Origin: Bacteroidales bacterium
GTDB lineage: Bacteria; Bacteroidota; Bacteroidia; Bacteroidales; P3
Assembly (NCBI GenBank): GCA_017480145.1
Contig: JAFVBF010000060.1
Location: 26,482-90,481 of the forward strand
DNA length: 64,000 nt
Direction: 5' to 3'
The notes beneath the pieces are model-generated. The model made no database searches. It was not told the DNA's origin and was given only the letters and a program-made list of their open reading frames with translations. Position numbers and translations under genes: made by a program. How positions within the stretch are numbered: position 1 is the first letter of the stretch; every line of letters starts with the position of its first letter. Below are positions 19,123 to 27,484 of this stretch, piece by piece.

Positions 19123-19707
19123 ATGAGTATTGCGAAATACGCCCTGTTGATTCTCCCGTTGCTGATGGCTGCCTGTAGTGGCAGTGGTGGCTATACGCCC
19201 AAGCCCACGGCTTATCTGCGCCTTACCCTTCCACAGCACAGTTACCAGCTATATGATACGGTGGCATTGCCTTTTGTGTTTGAATGCGCAGAAGGTACCA
19301 CTATAGAATGGAAGCGCAACACCTCGCAGGATAAGTGGTTTGATTTAATCTATCCTCAGTATCGTGGGGTGATATTTATTAGTTACAAGGCGATGCAGAG
19401 CAAGGCTGATTTATCCAGGCAAGTGAATGATGCTAATGAGTTGTTGAAGGCCCACTATGGCATTGCCTCTGGGGTTGATGAACAACTCTACGTCAATAAT
19501 GAAGCTCAAGTCTATGCCTCTACGTTCCGTCTCTCTGGGCGCAGCGTGGCCTCCACCTACCAGTTTTGGGCTACTGATAGCATCCACCATTTCATTCATG
19601 GCTCCTTCTACTTGGATCGCACCCCCAATAACGACTCTCTCCAGCCGCTCATTAGCTACATACAGTCTGATTTGGACCATTTTCTTGAATCGCTTCGTTG
19701 GCGGTAG
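19123..19707 (+). CDS. gldD: Gliding-motility/type IX-associated lipoprotein GldD
   Basis: Start at 19123 gives a 194-residue protein with a lipoprotein signal (SIAKYALLILPLLMAACSG; lipidated Cys near residue 16). The body matches GldD as I know it: the YLRLTLPQHSYQLYD strand, the ASGVDE motif, the QFWATDSIHHFIHGSFYL stretch and an ending with NDSLQPLISYIQSDLDHFLESLRW. GldD is an outer-envelope lipoprotein linked to gliding and type IX secretion; many non-gliding Bacteroidales keep it. It fits with the three type IX cargo proteins in this window. Confidence 0.88.
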   Translation: MSIAKYALLILPLLMAACSGSGGYTPKPTAYLRLTLPQHSYQLYDTVALPFVFECAEGTTIEWKRNTSQDKWFDLIYPQYRGVIFISYKAMQSKADLSRQVNDANELLKAHYGIASGVDEQLYVNNEAQVYASTFRLSGRSVASTYQFWATDSIHHFIHGSFYLDRTPNNDSLQPLISYIQSDLDHFLESLRWR

Positions 19708-19763
19708 CCTATGGGGGCGCAGTCCATTATCCACGAATCACAAATCATAAAAAACTGATAATA

Positions 19764-21356
19764 ATGTCTAAAAACCTTTTCCTTGGCGACGAAGCCATTG
19801 CGCAGGCCTTTATTGATGCCGGCGGAAGTGCTATCAACAGCTATCCTGGCACCCCCTCCACCCAGATTACGGAATATGTCATGAAGTCTAAGGAGGCGGC
19901 CGCAAAGGGCATTCGTGCCAACTGGTGCTCCAATGAGAAAACGGCCTTGGAGGCTTCTATCGGTGTTGCCTATAGTGGTCGACGTGCCATGACCTGCATG
20001 AAGCATGTGGGTATGAATGTTTGTGGAGATCCTTTTATGAATGCCGCTATTATCGGCACTAAGGGCGTGCTCATCGTCGTGGCCGACGATCCCAGTATGT
20101 TCTCTTCTCAGGACGAGCAAGACAGTCGCTATTATGGTCATTGGGCCATGATTCCCATGCTCGAACCCAGCAACCAGCAGGAAGCCTATGATATGGTGTT
20201 CCATGGATATGATATTAGCGAACGCTTTGGTACCCCTGTGCTAATGCGCATCCCAACTCGGTTGGCACATAGTCGTGCAGGAGTAGAGCGTCGCCCTTCT
20301 CGCGAGCAGAATCCTATCTCCATGCCCGATGACCCCAAGAGCTTTGTCCTCTTGCCTGTCAACGCCAAGAGGCTTTACCGTCAGCTTATTGACAAGCAGG
20401 CGGCTTTTGTCGAGAATTCGGAAACCAGTGGTTTTAACCGCTATGTTGATGGCAGCGACCATTCTCGTGGCATCGTTACCACGGGTATCGCCTACAACTA
20501 TCTGTTGGAGAATTTTGCCGAGGGCAAGTGCCCTTATCCTGTGGTAAAAATTTCTCAGTATCCGTTGCCTATGGCTATGCTTGACCGCCTCTATGACGAA
20601 TGCGATGAAATTTTGGTATTGGAAGACGGTCAGCCTTACGTTGAAGAGCGGCTGACGGGTTTGGCCAAAGGCAAGAAGATTCATGGACGTTTGGACGAGA
20701 CCATACGTCGTGACGGTGAACTGAACAGCGAGAAAGTGGCTGCCGCATTGGGATTGCCTGTGACTTCGGGACCCAAGGTCCCCGAGGTGGTCGTCAATCG
20801 TCCTCCTGCTCTATGTCAGGGTTGCCCTCATGATGACAGCTACAATGCTGTCATAGAGGTGATGAAGCAGTACCCTCAAGGACGTGTATTTGGCGATATT
20901 GGTTGCTACACGTTAGGTTACAACAAGGGTGCCATCAACACCACGGTTTGTATGGGAGCCTCTATTACAATGGCCAAGGGTGCCGCCGAAAGTGGTATTT
21001 TCCCTGCGCTTGCCGTCATCGGTGATGGAACGTTTGGCCATAGCGGTATGACTGGCCTGCTGGATTGTGTCAATGAGAAAGCTAATGTAGTTGTTCTCAT
21101 TCTGGACAACAACATCACTGCAATGACTGGTGGTCAGCACTCTAGTGCCAACCAGAAGATTCGTAACATCTGCGTGGGACTGGGTGTGGATCCCGAACAC
21201 ATCCACATCATTGAACCCCTCCGCAAAAATCATGCTGAGTTTGTCCACCTCCTGCAAGAGGAGATTAACTACGATGGTGTCAGTGTTATCATCCCACAGC
21301 GAACCTGTCTTGTGGAACTGAAAAAGCATCTGGCACAAAAGAAGGACAGTAAATAA
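19764..21356 (+). CDS. iorA: Indolepyruvate ferredoxin oxidoreductase, alpha subunit
   Basis: Catalytic TPP-dependent subunit converting aryl-pyruvates to aryl-acetyl-CoA with reduction of ferredoxin. The start at 19764 (SKNLFLGDEAIAQAFIDAG) gives 530 residues. An N-terminal pyrimidine domain with INSYPGTPSTQI and a C-terminal TPP-binding domain (CQGCPHDDSYNAV, then GDGTFGHSGMTGLLD...LDNN) are clear. The C-terminal two-cluster ferredoxin domain of archaeal IorA is missing; the protein ends soon after IIPQRTCLVELKKHL. The partner iorB starts 26 bases downstream. Confidence 0.93.
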   Translation: MSKNLFLGDEAIAQAFIDAGGSAINSYPGTPSTQITEYVMKSKEAAAKGIRANWCSNEKTALEASIGVAYSGRRAMTCMKHVGMNVCGDPFMNAAIIGTKGVLIVVADDPSMFSSQDEQDSRYYGHWAMIPMLEPSNQQEAYDMVFHGYDISERFGTPVLMRIPTRLAHSRAGVERRPSREQNPISMPDDPKSFVLLPVNAKRLYRQLIDKQAAFVENSETSGFNRYVDGSDHSRGIVTTGIAYNYLLENFAEGKCPYPVVKISQYPLPMAMLDRLYDECDEILVLEDGQPYVEERLTGLAKGKKIHGRLDETIRRDGELNSEKVAAALGLPVTSGPKVPEVVVNRPPALCQGCPHDDSYNAVIEVMKQYPQGRVFGDIGCYTLGYNKGAINTTVCMGASITMAKGAAESGIFPALAVIGDGTFGHSGMTGLLDCVNEKANVVVLILDNNITAMTGGQHSSANQKIRNICVGLGVDPEHIHIIEPLRKNHAEFVHLLQEEINYDGVSVIIPQRTCLVELKKHLAQKKDSK

Positions 21357-21382
21357 CAGCGATTTATCTCAAAAGTAATATC

Positions 21383-21949
21383 ATGAAAAAAGACATCATA
21401 CTTTGTGGCGTTGGGGGCGATGGCATCGTCTCAGTGGCCAAAATTATCAGCGATGCGGCTCTGGGACTGGGACTGAATGTCAAACAGAGCGAAATTCATG
21501 GCATGTCGCAGCGTGGGGGGGCTGTGTTCTCTCACCTACGTGTCAGCAGCGACCCTATCTTCTCAGACGTCATCCCCGAAGGCAAGGCTGACATCATTCT
21601 CAGTTCTGAACCCATGGAGGCGCTGCGCTACTTGCCATTTCTGGCTCCCGACGGACAGGTCATTACCAATAGTGACCCTTTCATTAACATTGGACATTAT
21701 CCCGAGGTAGAGAATGTGCAGTCTGAGCTGGCCAAACTGAAAAACTGTGTCTCTTTCAATGCCAATGAGATTGCCAAGCGTCTCCGCGCTCGCGGCAACA
21801 TGGTGCTGCTTGGAGCTGCTGCACCATATCTCGAAATAGAGTTCTCCGAGTTAGAGAAAGCTATCCGCAATATCTTTGGCCGCAAGGGCGACGATGTGGT
21901 GGCTACAAATATTGAGGCTTTGCGAGAAGGCTACAAGCAGACGGCATAA
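21383..21949 (+). CDS. iorB: Indolepyruvate ferredoxin oxidoreductase, beta subunit
   Basis: Gamma-domain partner of IorA. The 188 residues begin KKDIILCGVGGDGIVSVAKII with the Gly-rich nucleotide/CoA loop, and include KQSEIHGMSQRGGAVFSHLR, the most conserved stretch of the pyruvate ferredoxin oxidoreductase gamma family. It is in an operon with iorA. A terminator follows. Confidence 0.94.
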   Translation: MKKDIILCGVGGDGIVSVAKIISDAALGLGLNVKQSEIHGMSQRGGAVFSHLRVSSDPIFSDVIPEGKADIILSSEPMEALRYLPFLAPDGQVITNSDPFINIGHYPEVENVQSELAKLKNCVSFNANEIAKRLRARGNMVLLGAAAPYLEIEFSELEKAIRNIFGRKGDDVVATNIEALREGYKQTA

Positions 21950-21972
21950 CAAACTTTTGTGATTGCGTAATT

Positions 21973-22022
21973 AGAGGATTCCAGGCGCTTTCTTAAGAAA
22001 GATGTGAGGAGTCCTCTTTTTC
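21973..22022 (+). terminator. Intrinsic terminator after iorAB
   Basis: AGAGGATTCC (21973-21982) pairs with GGAGTCCTCT (22008-22017), with one G-T pair, followed by five T's. The loop itself contains the 14-base palindrome CTTTCTTAAGAAAG. Confidence 0.88.
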
Positions 22023-22058
22023 AATTAGCATCCGTTCGTAGACAACCGCTACTCCATC

Positions 22059-22862
22059 ATGAGTTATCATTACGGATTGATAGGCAATCCTGTGGACCAT
22101 TCCCTTTCGCCAGAACTTTTTCAGAGTTATTGTGCAGTTCACGGCATTGAGCATTGTGACTATCGCTGTTATTCTTTGGATGAGGAGTTAATGCAACGTG
22201 ACCGTTTGCGTGCGTGGGTTGAACAAACGGGGTTATTAGGTTTCAATGTTACCATACCTTACAAACGGTCCATTCTTGCAGCTCTCGACTGTCTTAGCCC
22301 CGAGTCACAAATCATAGGAGCAGTGAATTGTGTCCGCGTGTTGCATGACGCATCCACTGGGAACGTTTGCCTGTATGGGTTTAATACCGATGCACAAGCT
22401 TTTGCAGAGACATTGCGTCCCTTATTGCGTCCATGGCATAGGTCGGCACTTATTATGGGCACTGGTGGTGCCGCTCAAGCTGTGGCTTACGCATTAAGAG
22501 ACCTGCATATTACTTATCAATTCGTTAGCCGAACCCCTGATGCCAGAGATACTATATGTGCACCGACGGCCATGATACACCCCGCCATCTCCTATGCCGA
22601 GGCCGCTTCCATGGCTGCCCAGCATACCTTGATTGTCAATGCCACCCCTATAGGTATGTTCCCTCACGTTGAGGACTCTCCCTGTTCGTTTGTTAATCGT
22701 CTTTCCCCGCGCCACCTCTGCTACGACCTTATCTACAATCCTCCTCGAACCCGATTTCTGATTGAGGCCGCAGAACAAGGGGCAATGGTGTGTAACGGTA
22801 TGGACATGCTTCGTTGCCAGGCCCTCCTAAGTTACCGACACTGGCATCTCGGACAGTCTTAA
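22059..22862 (+). CDS. aroE: Shikimate dehydrogenase
   Basis: NADPH-dependent reduction of 3-dehydroshikimate in the aromatic amino acid pathway. The 267 residues show the shikimate-binding NPVDHSLSP near 10-18, the catalytic Lys in GFNVTIPYKRS, the Asp in GFNTDAQAF, the nucleotide loop MGTGGAAQAVAYAL and VNATPIGMFP, plus a CNGMDMLRCQA end. It is monocistronic, between the iorAB terminator and the fabH regulatory region. Confidence 0.95.
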   Translation: MSYHYGLIGNPVDHSLSPELFQSYCAVHGIEHCDYRCYSLDEELMQRDRLRAWVEQTGLLGFNVTIPYKRSILAALDCLSPESQIIGAVNCVRVLHDASTGNVCLYGFNTDAQAFAETLRPLLRPWHRSALIMGTGGAAQAVAYALRDLHITYQFVSRTPDARDTICAPTAMIHPAISYAEAASMAAQHTLIVNATPIGMFPHVEDSPCSFVNRLSPRHLCYDLIYNPPRTRFLIEAAEQGAMVCNGMDMLRCQALLSYRHWHLGQS

Positions 22863-22918
22863 CTTGAACTTTTGCAAAGCATGAAATGTTAAATCTGATG
22901 GTTTTTAACATAAATGGC

Positions 22919-23028
22919 ATTGTATTAACACAATTTTATTTATAATTAAGCGTTTTTAAGAATTGTGTATCGCATTTTCGTTGTTTCTTTGCAAGTTTTT
23001 TACAGCGTTGTGATACGTCTAACACAAC
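22919..23028 (+). promoter_or_regulatory. Candidate operator region upstream of fabH
   Basis: GTTGTG (23007-23012) and CACAAC (23023-23028) form an inverted repeat with a 10-base spacer, ending 25 bases before the fabH ATG. A similar element, ATTGT-ATTAAC-ACAAT, lies at 22919-22934, and an isolated TTGTG at 22963-22967. Repeated TTGTG/CACAA half sites suggest binding of one dimeric regulator at more than one site. TTTCTTTGC at 22985-22993 is a weak -7 candidate. Confidence 0.4.
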
Positions 23029-23053
23029 CGGTTATTACTAAATATGCTAAAGT

Positions 23054-24013
23054 ATGAAAATTATCGGAACAGGCAGAGCGCTACCTAAGCACACGGTAAC
23101 GAACGATATGCTTTCTGAAATTTTGGACACCAGCGACGAGTGGATTGTGCCACGCACGGGCATACATACTCGGCAGGTAATTACAGACGAGACTCTGCAG
23201 GAACTCAGTTGTGCTGCGGCCTGTCAGGCTCTGAGTGATTCGGGCTTGAAGCCAGAAGAAATCGATTTTATCATCTGCTCTAACGTGGCCAACAATTACA
23301 TTACGCCAGCTATGAGCGCCTTTATTCAGGAGGCTACGGGTTGTACTTGTCCTTTCTTTGACATCAATGGAGCCTGTGCGGGATTCATCGATGCCCTCGA
23401 CATCGCCGATGCCTTTATGCAGAGTGGTCGTGCCCAGAATGTCCTTATTGTGGCTGCTGAAGAGGTGACGAAGTTCTGCAATTGGGAACAGCGCGAAACC
23501 AGCGTGCTTTTTGGCGATGGTGCAGGTGCTGCCGTGGTCCAAAAAGACGATGTCCCTTGCTACACGGTGCTTACAGGTGACTCGCACCACAAAGGATGTA
23601 TCACCTACCTTCGTCCTATGGAGAAAACACCTTATGAGAAAGATGGTATGGCAATCCATCAGCCCATGATTATGAAAGGGCGCGATGTATTCCGTATGGC
23701 AGTGACTACCTCGCCTCGCGATCTTCGCAATGTGATTGCTAAGGCAGGCATGAAGCCCGAGGACGTGACTTTCTTTTTGGTGCATCAGGCCAACAAACGC
23801 ATCGTGGATGCCATCCGCGAGAATCTCAATCTGCCCGAGGAAAAGTTTCCGACTATCATCGATCATACGGGCAACACTTCTTCGGCCAGCATTCCACTGT
23901 TGATTGACGAAGTGGCACGGCAGGGCAGGTTCAAGAAAGGTGATGTTTTGGCCCTCAGTGCTTTTGGTGCAGGCTTTGTTACGGCCGCAGCCATCCTCAC
24001 ATGGGGAAAATAG
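23054..24013 (+). CDS. fabH: 3-oxoacyl-[ACP] synthase III (KAS III)
   Basis: Condenses acyl-CoA starters with malonyl-ACP to begin fatty acid synthesis. The 319 residues keep the triad Cys108 (DINGACAGF), His244 (VHQANKR) and Asn274 (HTGNTSSAS), matching E. coli FabH numbering closely, and the DEWIVPRTGI start region. It is the first gene of fabH-fabF-fabZ-fabG. There is no acpP or malonyl transferase gene here, so the partner ACP must come from elsewhere. The starter preference cannot be read from the sequence. Confidence 0.92.
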   Translation: MKIIGTGRALPKHTVTNDMLSEILDTSDEWIVPRTGIHTRQVITDETLQELSCAAACQALSDSGLKPEEIDFIICSNVANNYITPAMSAFIQEATGCTCPFFDINGACAGFIDALDIADAFMQSGRAQNVLIVAAEEVTKFCNWEQRETSVLFGDGAGAAVVQKDDVPCYTVLTGDSHHKGCITYLRPMEKTPYEKDGMAIHQPMIMKGRDVFRMAVTTSPRDLRNVIAKAGMKPEDVTFFLVHQANKRIVDAIRENLNLPEEKFPTIIDHTGNTSSASIPLLIDEVARQGRFKKGDVLALSAFGAGFVTAAAILTWGK

Positions 24014-24045
24014 ATTTAATGTCAACCCTTTAACACGCAATTGAT

Positions 24046-25281
24046 ATGAAAAGAGTTGTGATTACAGGCCTGGGGTGTGTCTCGCCGCTGGGCAATAGCA
24101 TTAACACGATGTGGAGTCGCCTGCAGAAAGGCGAATGCGCTATCCGTCAGATACAGACCTTGCCACTGGACACTATCCCCGTCCAGATTGCCGCCGAGGT
24201 TTTAGATTTTAATCCAGAAGAACACGGACTTGACAAGTCCACCATACGCCATAATGACCGTTATGCACTTTTTGCTCTGGCAGCTGCCAATCAGGCTATG
24301 GCTGACAGTGGGCTGAACGTGGGTGTTGATGTGGCACCCGAACGTTTCGGCACAGCCATCGGCTCAGGTATCGGAGGCATTCACACTTTCAACAGCCAGC
24401 ATACCGAGTTGCTTAAAAGTGGTGCACGACGCATCTCCCCCCTATTCATTCCCATGATGATTGCCAATATTGCCTCGGGCAATGTGGCCATAGCGCATCA
24501 TGCAGAAGGTCCCTGCCTGCCTGTCGTGACGGCTTGTGCTACGGGTACCCACTCTGTGGGTGAGGCTTTTCGCATGATTAAAGAAGGTCGTGCTGATGCC
24601 ATGATTACGGGTGGCAGCGAGGCGGCCATCTGCGAGATTGCCATTGGAGGTTTTGCTAATAGCAAGGCTCTCTCCACCAGTACCGACCCCAATGCGGCAT
24701 CGTTGCCGTTCGATGCTCGTCGCAAAGGTTTTGTGATGGGCGAAGGTGCGGGTGTCATGATTCTGGAGGATTATGAAATTGCCAAACGCCGCGGGGCACA
24801 CATCTATGCTGAGGTCATAGGCTATGGCAATACCTGCGATGCCCATCACTATACTGCTCCGCGTCCCGACGGCAAGTGTGCCGCCAACGCCATGAAGCTG
24901 GCTTTGTCCGAAGGGGGCTATCAAGGTGAGAGTCTATACATCAACGCTCACGGTACGGGTACCCCGCTTAACGATAAGTCTGAAACCAGTGCAATCAAGC
25001 AGGCTTTGGGAGAATCTGAAGCTCGCAAGGCGGTCATCAGTTCAACCAAGTCCATGATGGGTCACATGCTGGGTGCCACCGGCGCAGTGGAACTTATAAT
25101 TAGTGCGCTCACGCTCAAGGATGGTATCGTGGCTCCTACCATCAACTTGATGGAGCCCGACCCCGAGTGCGATCTTGACTATACTCCCAACACCGCACGT
25201 CAGTATGCCGCCGATGTCGCAATCTCTAATACTTTTGGTTTTGGTGGCCATAACGCTTGTGTGGCACTGAGAAAAATCTAA
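24046..25281 (+). CDS. fabF: 3-oxoacyl-[ACP] synthase II (KAS II)
   Basis: Elongation condensing enzyme. The 411 residues carry the nucleophile Cys164 (VTACATGTHS), His302 (NAHGTGTPLND) and His340 (KSMMGHMLGATGA), the canonical Cys-His-His triad. It starts 32 bases after fabH. The pair KAS III plus KAS II in one operon could support a dedicated acyl chain or simply housekeeping synthesis. Confidence 0.94.
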   Translation: MKRVVITGLGCVSPLGNSINTMWSRLQKGECAIRQIQTLPLDTIPVQIAAEVLDFNPEEHGLDKSTIRHNDRYALFALAAANQAMADSGLNVGVDVAPERFGTAIGSGIGGIHTFNSQHTELLKSGARRISPLFIPMMIANIASGNVAIAHHAEGPCLPVVTACATGTHSVGEAFRMIKEGRADAMITGGSEAAICEIAIGGFANSKALSTSTDPNAASLPFDARRKGFVMGEGAGVMILEDYEIAKRRGAHIYAEVIGYGNTCDAHHYTAPRPDGKCAANAMKLALSEGGYQGESLYINAHGTGTPLNDKSETSAIKQALGESEARKAVISSTKSMMGHMLGATGAVELIISALTLKDGIVAPTINLMEPDPECDLDYTPNTARQYAADVAISNTFGFGGHNACVALRKI

Positions 25282-25293
25282 TACATATGCCCT

Positions 25294-25716
25294 ATGATTA
25301 TCAATAGAGATGAAATCAAGACTTTTATGCCGCACCGTGAACCGATGCTGCTGGTAGATGATATGGAAATCAAGGATAATGTTTCCATCGGGCATTATCA
25401 TGTGCGTGGCGACGAGTTCTTCTTGCAAGGCCATTTCCCTGGCTATCCCGTGGTGCCAGGTGTCATCCTTTGCGAAATCATGGCACAGTCAGCCAGCATC
25501 CTTATCAAGGATGTAATGGTGGGTCGCACTCCGTTCTATAGTGGCATCGACGAGGCTCGATTCAAACGACAGGTCCGTCCTGGAGAGACTGTCACCATCG
25601 AAAGTCGTATTACCAACAACAGAGGGCTTATCTATTTCATCGAGTCCAAGGCTACGGTTGATGGTCAGCTGGCTGTCAAGGGCAAGTTTATTGTCACTTT
25701 GGTCGACAACAAATAA
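25294..25716 (+). CDS. fabZ: 3-hydroxyacyl-[ACP] dehydratase, FabZ type
   Basis: Hot-dog dehydratase. The 140 residues contain the catalytic His47 (GHFPGYPVVPG) and Glu61 (GVILCEIMAQSA) in FabZ arrangement, preceded by MPHREPMLLVDDM. It begins 12 bases after the fabF stop. Confidence 0.92.
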   Translation: MIINRDEIKTFMPHREPMLLVDDMEIKDNVSIGHYHVRGDEFFLQGHFPGYPVVPGVILCEIMAQSASILIKDVMVGRTPFYSGIDEARFKRQVRPGETVTIESRITNNRGLIYFIESKATVDGQLAVKGKFIVTLVDNK

Positions 25717-25773
25717 GCAAAAATAGCAGACTTCGTATTACGGGTCTCTCAAATCACAAATCATAACAATACT

Positions 25774-26520
25774 ATGAAACTTCTCGAAAACAAGATAGCA
25801 TTAGTCACGGGAGCCTCCCGTGGCATTGGTCGCGGCATTGCCAAGGCCTTCGCCGAGCAGGGTGCGGACATCGTTTTTACCGACCTCGTGGAGAACGAGA
25901 ATAGCCAGTCGCTGGTTGAGGAGTTGAAGGCTATGGGTGTGCGCGCCATGTTCATTGCCTCCGATGCTTCTAAGTATGAGCAGGCCGAGGCCGTGGCGGC
26001 ACAAGTGGCCAAAGAGTTTGGTCGCCTTGACATTCTGGTAAACAATGCTGGCGTGACGCGCGACAAACTGCTGCTTCGCATGACTCCCGAAGATTGGGAT
26101 TTTGTTATCAACATCAATCTTAAGTCGGTGTTCAACTACACCAAGGCCTTCGCTCAGATGATGATGAAGCAGCGTTCAGGCTCAGTCATTAACATTAGTT
26201 CCATCGTGGGCATCAACGGCAATGCCGGACAAGGCAACTACTCGGCTTCTAAAGCAGGTATTATTGGGTTCACCCGCTCTATGGCCAAGGAGTTTGGCTC
26301 TCGCAACATTCGCTGCAACGCCATTGCGCCTGGTTTCATTGAGACCGCCATGACCGACCAACTGGGCGAAGAATACCGTCAGAGTTGGATTCAGCAGATT
26401 CCGTTGCGCCGGGGTGGCAAGGACACCGACATCGCCAATGTGTCTATCTTTTTAGCCTCCGATCTTTCCAGTTATGTTACTGGTCAGGTCATTCGTTGTG
26501 ATGGAGGTTTGTCAATCTAA
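25774..26520 (+). CDS. fabG: 3-oxoacyl-[ACP] reductase, FabG type SDR
   Basis: NADPH-dependent ketoreductase. The 248 residues have the Rossmann loop GASRGIGRGIA near 12-22, NNAGVTRD, Ser143, Tyr156 and Lys160 (YSASK), and a classical SDR C-terminus (VTGQVIRCDGGLSI). It closes the fab set; a terminator follows at once. Confidence 0.92.
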   Translation: MKLLENKIALVTGASRGIGRGIAKAFAEQGADIVFTDLVENENSQSLVEELKAMGVRAMFIASDASKYEQAEAVAAQVAKEFGRLDILVNNAGVTRDKLLLRMTPEDWDFVININLKSVFNYTKAFAQMMMKQRSGSVINISSIVGINGNAGQGNYSASKAGIIGFTRSMAKEFGSRNIRCNAIAPGFIETAMTDQLGEEYRQSWIQQIPLRRGGKDTDIANVSIFLASDLSSYVTGQVIRCDGGLSI

Positions 26521-26523
26521 GCA

Positions 26524-26565
26524 ATGGGACTTATAGGTTCTTTGGACTTATAAGTCCCATTTTTA
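26524..26565 (+). terminator. Intrinsic terminator between fabG and etfB
   Basis: ATGGGACTTATA (26524-26535) and TATAAGTCCCAT (26549-26560) are a perfect 12-bp stem followed by a T-rich tail. It separates the fab genes from the ETF genes, only 14 bases before etfB. Confidence 0.9.
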
Positions 26566-26578
26566 TAAAAGAGAATTT

Positions 26579-27373
26579 ATGAGAATCATAGTTTTAGCCA
26601 AGCAGGTACCCGACACTCGCAATGTGGGTGCCAATGCCATGAATCCCAATGGCACCATCAATCGTGCTGCTTTGCCCACAGTCTTCAATCCCGAAGACCT
26701 TAAAGCCCTCGAAATGGCTCTGCGTGTCAAGAATCAGATGCCCAATACTACCGTCACGGTCATAACTATGGGACCTCCTCGTGCCGAGGAAATTATTCGC
26801 GATGCTCGCAATCGTGGAGCCGACGATGGTTTCGTGCTGAGTGATGCGCGTTTTGCCGGATCCGATACGTTGGCCACCTCTTATGCGTTAGCGCAGGCCA
26901 TCCGGTCGGCAGGCGATTTTGATTTGGTCTTTTGTGGCCGTCAGGCCATTGATGGCGATACTGCGCAGGTCGGACCTCAGATTGCTGAGAAACTGGGTTT
27001 GCCGCAGATTACTTATGCAGAGGCGTTGGAGTCTGTTTCTGAACAGGAAATTGTTATCCGTCGTCGTTTGGAGCAAGGGGTCGAGACAGTTTGTGCAGCA
27101 TTGCCTGTTCTTGTCACTGTTACTTCTGCTGCCCCCGACTGTCGCTATCCGCACGCCCATCGGCTACTGCGTTTTGCCAAGACGCCTGTAGAGGTGCGCA
27201 ATGCTGATGATGTTCAGCCCGATTTCGCTCGTCTGGGATTGGCGGGTTCTCCCACTAAGGTTAAGAAGGTGGACAACGTGGTGCTGGCACACAAGGACAA
27301 TGTTCATCTCGAACCAACGGAGGATAATCTGAACGAGATGATGAAAAACCTTATCAATGAGCATATAATATAG
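26579..27373 (+). CDS. etfB: Electron transfer flavoprotein, beta subunit
   Basis: Nucleotide-binding half of the FAD-containing ETF heterodimer. The 264 residues show the family signature VITMGPPRAEEIIRDA followed by GADDGFVL and FAGSDTLATSYALAQAI, then CGRQAIDGDTAQVGPQIAE. From memory, the LSDARFAGSDTLATSYALA region resembles the clostridial electron-bifurcating type more than the mitochondrial type; this needs a proper alignment. It is followed by etfA and an acyl-CoA dehydrogenase in the same direction. Confidence 0.92.
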   Translation: MRIIVLAKQVPDTRNVGANAMNPNGTINRAALPTVFNPEDLKALEMALRVKNQMPNTTVTVITMGPPRAEEIIRDARNRGADDGFVLSDARFAGSDTLATSYALAQAIRSAGDFDLVFCGRQAIDGDTAQVGPQIAEKLGLPQITYAEALESVSEQEIVIRRRLEQGVETVCAALPVLVTVTSAAPDCRYPHAHRLLRFAKTPVEVRNADDVQPDFARLGLAGSPTKVKKVDNVVLAHKDNVHLEPTEDNLNEMMKNLINEHII

Positions 27374-27484
27374 TGTTTTGGCAACCTGGGATGGCTGTTT
27401 GAAGAGGTTATTGCTTTGCTTCATTCAGTATATCCTTTGGCCATAACGCCTCAGGCTGCCAATCACCCAAACACGATAAGAGCA

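Noticed and set aside
23081-24040. 319-codon minus-strand frame opposite fabH
   Set aside because: Antisense to fabH with its complete catalytic triad; His/Cys-rich composition is typical of a shadow frame and no family is recognisable.
23054-26520. Aryl polyene or polyketide biosynthesis cluster
   Set aside because: Only one copy each of FabH, FabF, FabZ and FabG, with no ACP, acyltransferase, ammonia lyase or MMPL exporter, so the evidence fits fatty-acid enzymes better.
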